The position numbers and the translations under genes were made by a program. From an uncultured Emergencia sp. (GTDB taxonomy: Bacteria > Bacillota > Clostridia > Peptostreptococcales > Anaerovoracaceae), in assembly GCA_904420065.1 (NCBI GenBank), contig CAJFTU010000049.1:100552-164551 (forward strand): a stretch of DNA of 64,000 nt, written 5' to 3'. Below are positions 59,040-64,000 of this stretch, one piece after another. Positions within the stretch are counted from its first letter, which is position 1. Each line of letters begins with the position of its first letter. The notes under the pieces are model-generated. The model was given only the letters and a program-made list of their open reading frames with translations, was not told the DNA's origin and made no database searches.

Positions 59040-60407
59040 ATGAAATCGATTTGGAGACAGGAGGCGGCGCTGCCTGAATTTCCTGCCCTAAAAGAGGAAA
59101 GAAGACTGGACACGCTCGTTGTCGGCGGCGGTCTTGCGGGGCTTTTGACCGGTTTTTTTCTCAAACAGCAGGGGCAGAAATATGCCGTATTGGAAAAGGA
59201 GCGGATTGCCGGAGGAGTAACGGGAAATACCACAGGAAAAATCACCGTGCATCACGGACCTGTCTACAGCCGCCTGCTCAAGTCTTTGGGGAAAGATAGG
59301 ACGGAGGCTTATCTGCGGGCCAATCAACTTGCGCTGGAGCAATATGGAAGAATGGCGGAAGAGATTTCCTGCGATTTTTCACTGCAGGACAATTACGTAT
59401 ATTCTCTCGATGATAAAGCAGGCATGCTGAGAGAAGCGGAGGCGCTGGAATTCATAGGGGCAAGAGTCGATTACACGGAGCGGACGAATCTTCCGTTTCA
59501 TACCGCGGCGGCTGTGCGGATGAAGAATCAGGCCCAGTTTCACCCGCTGAAATTCGTCAGCGGCATCGCTGAAGGGCAGGAAATTTACGAACGCAGTTTT
59601 GTAACCGATATCGCCAAAGGCAGGACGGGTTATCAGGTTCGCGTGCGAAACCCGCAGGGAAAAGAAATAAATCTCTATGCGGATCGGGTCATTGTAACCA
59701 GCCACTTTCCTTTTTTAGACCGTTGGGGAATGTATTTTGTGAAGATGTATCAGCACCGCTCCTATGTGCTGGCGTTGAAAAACACCGGATACGGCGGGGG
59801 CATGTATATCGGAGACGAATCGGGAAGCCTTTCTTTTCGATCCTGCGGCGAACTGCTCTTACTGGGCGGGTGCGGAGGCCGGACGGGAACTTTGAAAGAA
59901 GGATTTGAAAGACTCAGAGAAAGGGCGGACAGGGTTTATCCTAAGGCAGAAGAAGTCGCGTCGTGGGCAGCGCAGGACTGTATGACTCTGGATGGCGCGC
60001 CTTATGTGGGGCGTTACGGAAGAACGACGGAAGGACTGGACGTGGCGGCCGGGTTCAACAAGTGGGGAATGACCGGAGCAATGACGGCGGCGATGCTGCT
60101 GACCGGCAACATGGACAGAGAACTGGGCGCAGCGTTTTATCCACAGAGGTCGATGCTGAAACCGCAGCTGTTTGTCAACGGTTTGGAGGCAGCCAGGAAT
60201 TTGCTCTCTCTCCGCCGGCACCGGTGCACCCATCTGAAGTGCGGACTCAAGTGGAATGAAGAGGAACAGCAATGGGAATGTCCCTGTCACGGCTCCCGCT
60301 TTGACCGGAGAGGCCGCGTTTTGTCCGGTCCGGCCCAGAAAACCTGCGGGTCCCTGCCAGACGAGGGAATGATAAGTGAAGAAAATCGAGAAACGGGGAG
60401 GAGGTGA
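59040..60407 (+). CDS. FAD-dependent oxidoreductase with C-terminal Rieske [2Fe-2S] domain
   Basis: TLVVGGGLAGLLTGFFLKQQGQKYAVLEKERIAGGVTGNTTGKIT; CTHLKCGLKWNEEEQQWECPCHGSRFDRRGRVLSGPA. Confidence 0.92.
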   Translation: MKSIWRQEAALPEFPALKEERRLDTLVVGGGLAGLLTGFFLKQQGQKYAVLEKERIAGGVTGNTTGKITVHHGPVYSRLLKSLGKDRTEAYLRANQLALEQYGRMAEEISCDFSLQDNYVYSLDDKAGMLREAEALEFIGARVDYTERTNLPFHTAAAVRMKNQAQFHPLKFVSGIAEGQEIYERSFVTDIAKGRTGYQVRVRNPQGKEINLYADRVIVTSHFPFLDRWGMYFVKMYQHRSYVLALKNTGYGGGMYIGDESGSLSFRSCGELLLLGGCGGRTGTLKEGFERLRERADRVYPKAEEVASWAAQDCMTLDGAPYVGRYGRTTEGLDVAAGFNKWGMTGAMTAAMLLTGNMDRELGAAFYPQRSMLKPQLFVNGLEAARNLLSLRRHRCTHLKCGLKWNEEEQQWECPCHGSRFDRRGRVLSGPAQKTCGSLPDEGMISEENRETGRR

Positions 60408-60415
60408 AACTTGGG

Positions 60416-60718
60416 ATGAAAGAAATAAAGCTGAAACCGGATGAGCCGTTTTACAATCGGGTCGATGTAGCTGTGCTGGATTTTCCCGATGGCCTGCAGG
60501 GCAGAGAAAGACAGCGCTGCAAGGTGACTGTGGAATTTGCGGAAAGTGATGTGCGCCAGCTTCAAAAGAGAGGGTTGAATGTCGAGGAGGCCATGGATTA
60601 CTACAGAGAGTGGCTCTATAAAGTGATCAAAGTTCATCTGTCTCAGGATTGGAAGTGCGTAGACGGTTACGATCAGGTCATGGCAATCGTTGAGGAGAGA
60701 GTAAGATCCTATTATTGA
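60416..60718 (+). CDS. hypothetical protein, 100 aa
   Basis: ORF immediately downstream of the Rieske oxidoreductase, ATG at 60416; no recognised family. Confidence 0.55.
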   Translation: MKEIKLKPDEPFYNRVDVAVLDFPDGLQGRERQRCKVTVEFAESDVRQLQKRGLNVEEAMDYYREWLYKVIKVHLSQDWKCVDGYDQVMAIVEERVRSYY

Positions 60719-60826
60719 ACGGTACGGCAGGGAAAGACATCGCTTCTATCTCCAACTTTCCCGCTGGAAAAATCCTTTTTTGCTGTGAGAAAGGCCGACG
60801 ATTGTGGTATACTATAATGCAGAGTG

Positions 60827-60862
60827 AACAGCCTCAGTCCTGTTGTGAAGACTGAGGCTGTT
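60827..60862 (+). promoter_or_regulatory. perfect 13-bp stem-loop in the 5' leader of the CobW pair
   Basis: aacagcctcagtc-ctgttgtgaa-gactgaggctgtt; no T-run follows; extended -10 TGGTATACT about 14 nt upstream. Confidence 0.65.
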
Positions 60863-60926
60863 AACGGAACGGCGGGGAGGCTTTGCTCCGTCAGTTTCAC
60901 GTTTTAGAAAGAGAGATGATAAGATA

Positions 60927-62018
60927 ATGGCAAAAGTAGACATTTTTTCCGGGTTTCTTGGAGCCGGAAAGACGACTCTGATCAAAAAGCTGATCGAAGA
61001 AGCGTATGAAGGCGAACAGATCGTCCTTATCGAAAACGAATTCGGGGAGATTGGCATAGACGGCGGTTTCCTGAAGGATTCCGGCGTTCAGATCAATGAG
61101 ATGAATTCGGGCTGCATCTGCTGTTCGCTGGTAGGCGATTTTGGCAAAGCGCTTGAACAGGTTATCACCGAGTTCAGTCCCGACAGAATTCTGATCGAGC
61201 CTTCCGGTGTGGGTAAGCTGAGCGATGTGATTCTGGCTGTGGAACGTCTGCACAACGATCAAATACAGCTCAACGGATTTACCACGGTTGTAGACGCAAA
61301 GAAGGCGAAGATGTACATGAAAAACTTCGGCGAGTTTTTCAACAATCAGATTGAACACGCCAGTTCGATTATTCTCAGCCATACCCAAGGCCTGTCGCAG
61401 GAGAAGCTGGAAGCGTGTGTCGCTTTGATGCGCGATCATAATAAGGACGCTTCTATCGTCACAACGCCATGGGATGAGATTACCGGGAAACAGATCCTGG
61501 AGACGATGGAGAAAAAGAATACTTTGGCGGCGGAGCTGAAGCATCTTGAAGAGGAAGCCCACGAGCACGACGAGCACTGCGGCTGTGATCATGATCACCA
61601 TGACCACGATCATCACCATCACAACCACGACGAAGAGTGTGACTGCGGCCATGGTCACGATCATCACCATCACGACCATGACGAAGAGTGCGGCTGCGGC
61701 CATGACCACCATCATCACGACCATGACCACCATCATCACGCAGATGAAGTGTTCACCAGCTTTGGCGCCGAGACGACCCACAAGTTCAGCGAAGAACAGA
61801 TCAGAGGGGCCCTCGGTGCGCTTTCCAATTTTGCAGAGTACGGACAGGTTTTGCGCGCCAAGGGCATCGTAGAAGGAACAGACGGACAGTGGATACACTT
61901 TGACTATGTGCCGGGTGAACCCGATGTCAGACGCGGAAGCGCCGCTGTAACGGGGATGCTCTGTGTAATCGGCGCGGATATAGATGAGGACCGGATCAGA
62001 GAACTGTTCGGTTTATAA
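60927..62018 (+). CDS. CobW/COG0523 family GTPase with His-rich metal-binding insert
   Basis: FSGFLGAGKTTLIKKL, NEMNSGCICCSLVGDF, IEPSGVGKLSDV, His/Asp/Cys-rich stretch, CobW C-terminal domain. Confidence 0.95.
   Translation: MAKVDIFSGFLGAGKTTLIKKLIEEAYEGEQIVLIENEFGEIGIDGGFLKDSGVQINEMNSGCICCSLVGDFGKALEQVITEFSPDRILIEPSGVGKLSDVILAVERLHNDQIQLNGFTTVVDAKKAKMYMKNFGEFFNNQIEHASSIILSHTQGLSQEKLEACVALMRDHNKDASIVTTPWDEITGKQILETMEKKNTLAAELKHLEEEAHEHDEHCGCDHDHHDHDHHHHNHDEECDCGHGHDHHHHDHDEECGCGHDHHHHDHDHHHHADEVFTSFGAETTHKFSEEQIRGALGALSNFAEYGQVLRAKGIVEGTDGQWIHFDYVPGEPDVRRGSAAVTGMLCVIGADIDEDRIRELFGL
61558..61745 (+). repeat. low-complexity His/Asp-rich coding repeat
   Basis: EHDEHCGCDHDHHDHDHHHHNHDEECDCGHGHDHHHHDHDEECGCGHDHHHHDHDHHHHADE; near-duplicate HDEEC(D/G)CGH units. 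Confidence 0.9.
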
Positions 62019-62030
62019 GGGGAGTGGGTC

Positions 62031-62972
62031 ATGGAGATACCAGTATATTTATTTACCGGATTTTTAGAGAGCGGAAAGACAACGTTTATACAGGAAGCCC
62101 TGGAAGGCGATGATTTCAATGCCGGCGAACGTACCCTGCTGCTGCTCTGCGAAGAGGGTGAGGAGGAATATCATCCAAGCCGTTTCTTCGGAACCAACGT
62201 GTATCTGGAATCCGTAGAAGACGAAGAGGAGCTGACCGAAGAGCATCTTCGGGAGCTTCAGCTCAAGCATAGAGTGGAGCGGGTAATCGTCGAGTACAAC
62301 GGCATGTGGAATCTGGACACGCTGTACCAGAACATGCCAAAGGAGTGGATCACCTATCAGGAGATGATGTTCGCAGACGCCACCACGTTCCTTACATACA
62401 ATCAGAATATGCGTCAACTGGTTTTCGACAAGCTGAAAAGCGCCGAACTGGTCGTATTTAACCGATGCAGCCGGGATTTCGACAAAATGGCGTTTCATAA
62501 GATCGTTCGAGCGGCCAACCGGCGTAGCCAGATTCTCTACGAATACGGCAAAGACGACGTAGAGTTGGATCAGATACCGGATCCTCTGCCTTTCGATCTC
62601 AACGCGCCTGTTGTGAAAATAGGCGACGACGCCTACGCGGAGTGGTATCGCGATATCAATGAGGAGCAGGAGAAATATGACGGAAAGGTTCTGCAGGTGA
62701 AGGGCCGCAGCGTTTTAGGCGGCGGTCTGCCTCCGGATAAGTTTGTATTCGGACGTCACGTCATGACCTGCTGTGTGGAGGATATTCAGTTTGCGGGTCT
62801 GGTGTGTCACTGGAAAGGTGCGGAGAAAACGCTGGAGCATGGCGGCTGGGTTACGATTACCGCCCAGGTTCGGATTCAGTACGACGAGATGTACGGCGAG
62901 AAAGGGCCGGTGCTGATCTGCAGCCAGGTCAGTGAAGCGGAAGAAGCTGTGCCCGAGGTTGCCCAGTTCTGA
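62031..62972 (+). CDS. CobW-like GTPase domain fused to YcgQ/TIGR03943-like C-terminal domain
   Basis: VYLFTGFLESGKTTFIQEAL Walker A; C-terminal FVFGRHVMTCCVEDIQFAGLVCHW...GGWVTITAQV resembles YcgQ family. Confidence 0.8.
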   Translation: MEIPVYLFTGFLESGKTTFIQEALEGDDFNAGERTLLLLCEEGEEEYHPSRFFGTNVYLESVEDEEELTEEHLRELQLKHRVERVIVEYNGMWNLDTLYQNMPKEWITYQEMMFADATTFLTYNQNMRQLVFDKLKSAELVVFNRCSRDFDKMAFHKIVRAANRRSQILYEYGKDDVELDQIPDPLPFDLNAPVVKIGDDAYAEWYRDINEEQEKYDGKVLQVKGRSVLGGGLPPDKFVFGRHVMTCCVEDIQFAGLVCHWKGAEKTLEHGGWVTITAQVRIQYDEMYGEKGPVLICSQVSEAEEAVPEVAQF

Positions 62973-63002
62973 TAAAATTTATAAATATACACTCTTTTGA
63001 AA

Positions 63003-63048
63003 GCTGTCCCGAAGCAACCGGTTGCGATTCGGGTCGGCTTTTTTTTTG
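63003..63048 (+). terminator. intrinsic terminator
   Basis: agctgtcccgaa-gcaaccggttgc-g-attcgggtcggct plus 8 T. Confidence 0.8.
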
Positions 63049-63191
63049 AATATCAACGTTTAGGCTGCCGGGAAGCGGACAAAAATGAAATTGTATACAA
63101 AAACACTTTGCATTTTCATGGCAAAAAGTGTTATAATAAATGTATACAATATTGCCGGGTGGAAACAGAGAAGGGAGATGTTAGCCCTAAG

Positions 63192-63698
63192 ATGTACGAA
63201 ATTGATGATTTAATCATGTATGGCAGCACCGGCGTATGCAAGGTGTCTGACATAACCAAGCCGGACTTTGCCGGATCTGATGAGGACAGGCTCTATTACG
63301 TTCTGGAGCCTCTGTATCAGAGCGGTGTGATCTATGCGCCTGTAGACAACGAGAAGGTTCATATGCGGCCGGTAATTTCTGAGGATGAGGCAAAAAATCT
63401 GATCGACAACATTCCGGAGATTCATACGGAAATTTACAAGAGCAGCAGTATGCAGCAGCTTACCAAGTATTATCAGTCAATTATCGATACCCATAGATGT
63501 CTGGATTTGCTTAAGCTGACGAAATCTATCTACATGAAGCAGATGGATGCCAACAAGCAGAACAAGCATCTTGGACAGATCGACAAGAAATTTATGAAGA
63601 GAGCAGAGGATTTACTTTTTGGAGAATTTGCAGTGGCGCTTCGCATTTCGAGAGAAGATGTACAGCACTATGTTCAGGACAGACTCGGTGAAGAGTAG
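63192..63698 (+). CDS. CarD family transcriptional regulator
   Basis: MYEIDDLIMYGSTGVCKVSDI...YYVLEPLYQSGVIYAPVDNEKVHMRPVIS; ATG at 63192 preferred over tool start 62997. Confidence 0.93.
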   Translation: MYEIDDLIMYGSTGVCKVSDITKPDFAGSDEDRLYYVLEPLYQSGVIYAPVDNEKVHMRPVISEDEAKNLIDNIPEIHTEIYKSSSMQQLTKYYQSIIDTHRCLDLLKLTKSIYMKQMDANKQNKHLGQIDKKFMKRAEDLLFGEFAVALRISREDVQHYVQDRLGEE

Positions 63699-63705
63699 AC
63701 GGAGG

Positions 63706-63746
63706 ATAGACAGCGAATCAGCGATGATTGGTTGTCTATTTTTTTG
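63706..63746 (+). terminator. intrinsic terminator after carD
   Basis: atagacagcgaatca...tgattggttgtctat plus T-run. Confidence 0.8.
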
Positions 63747-63780
63747 CCGAAAAAGGAGAAGCTTATCGGGAAGAGTTTAT

Positions 63781-63819
63781 AATTAGTTTAGAATTATTTT
63801 CTAAACTAATTTTTTTTTA
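63781..63819. terminator. AT-rich inverted repeat, terminator-like
   Basis: aattagtttagaa-ttatt-ttctaaactaatt followed by T-run. Confidence 0.6.
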
Positions 63820-64000
63820 TTCAAATTTCAACAATTTCGGATGTTTTCTAAAATATAAAATGGAAGGATTTAGAAATTTTATTAGAAAAAAAGTTATGCT
63901 AAAAACTCTGAAACGACTGTGTCAAGATTTTTTCGCAAAAGTAAAATCCAGCCATTTGGTAGCCGGCAGTCATCCGGCTATGATATCAGACGGCAGATCA

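Noticed and set aside
61558-61745. Repeat tract considered as CRISPR or tandem satellite
   Set aside because: It is a coding low-complexity His/Asp tract, with no regular spacer-repeat structure.
61546-61872. 108-aa ORF with Thr/Met/Ile repeats
   Set aside because: Out-of-frame reading of the His-rich CAC/CAT repeat of the CobW gene.

Overview
This 64 kb window looks like chromosome of a spore-forming, low-GC Gram-positive anaerobe (Clostridia/Eubacteriales). The lineage is inferred from gene content such as cotJABC, split transketolase, addA, mgtE, ftsEX and DUF1836; no database was searched. Most of it is housekeeping or metabolic genes on the + strand: addA (5'-truncated by the window), a patatin-like phospholipase, gdhA (-), mgtE, nnrD, a mazF-like toxin, two-subunit transketolase, a MerR-controlled ABC exporter pair, an aldo/keto reductase (-), ftsE-ftsX-EnvC/M23-recJ-ctpA, yerC, a phosphopantetheinyl transferase, recX, tcdA, an aquaporin, a two-component system, a PdaA-like deacetylase, cotJABC, iclR (-) with an oligopeptide ABC/M29 peptidase/aminotransferase cluster, dtd, an MFS/MocR/M20 cluster, an M16 protease, DUF368, an SsuABC-like transporter, panG-like/panB/panC/panD, an FAD/Rieske oxidoreductase, a tandem pair of CobW-family GTPases, and carD. 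I saw no CRISPR array, prophage, transposase, rRNA or tRNA by eye. The observations I rate highest are: (i) a stem-loop before cotJABC that combines a terminator-like hairpin, a sigma-K/E-like promoter element and the cotJA ribosome-binding site; (ii) a tandem CobW pair behind a 5' stem-loop, one with a long His-rich insert and altered NKxD motif, the other fused to a YcgQ-like CC domain; (iii) a long structured leader before mgtE that does not look like an M-box; (iv) an isolated transcription unit for a 37-aa hydrophobic/basic peptide flanked by an imperfect repeat; and (v) a response regulator with no normal start codon that overlaps the acidic tail of an aquaporin gene.
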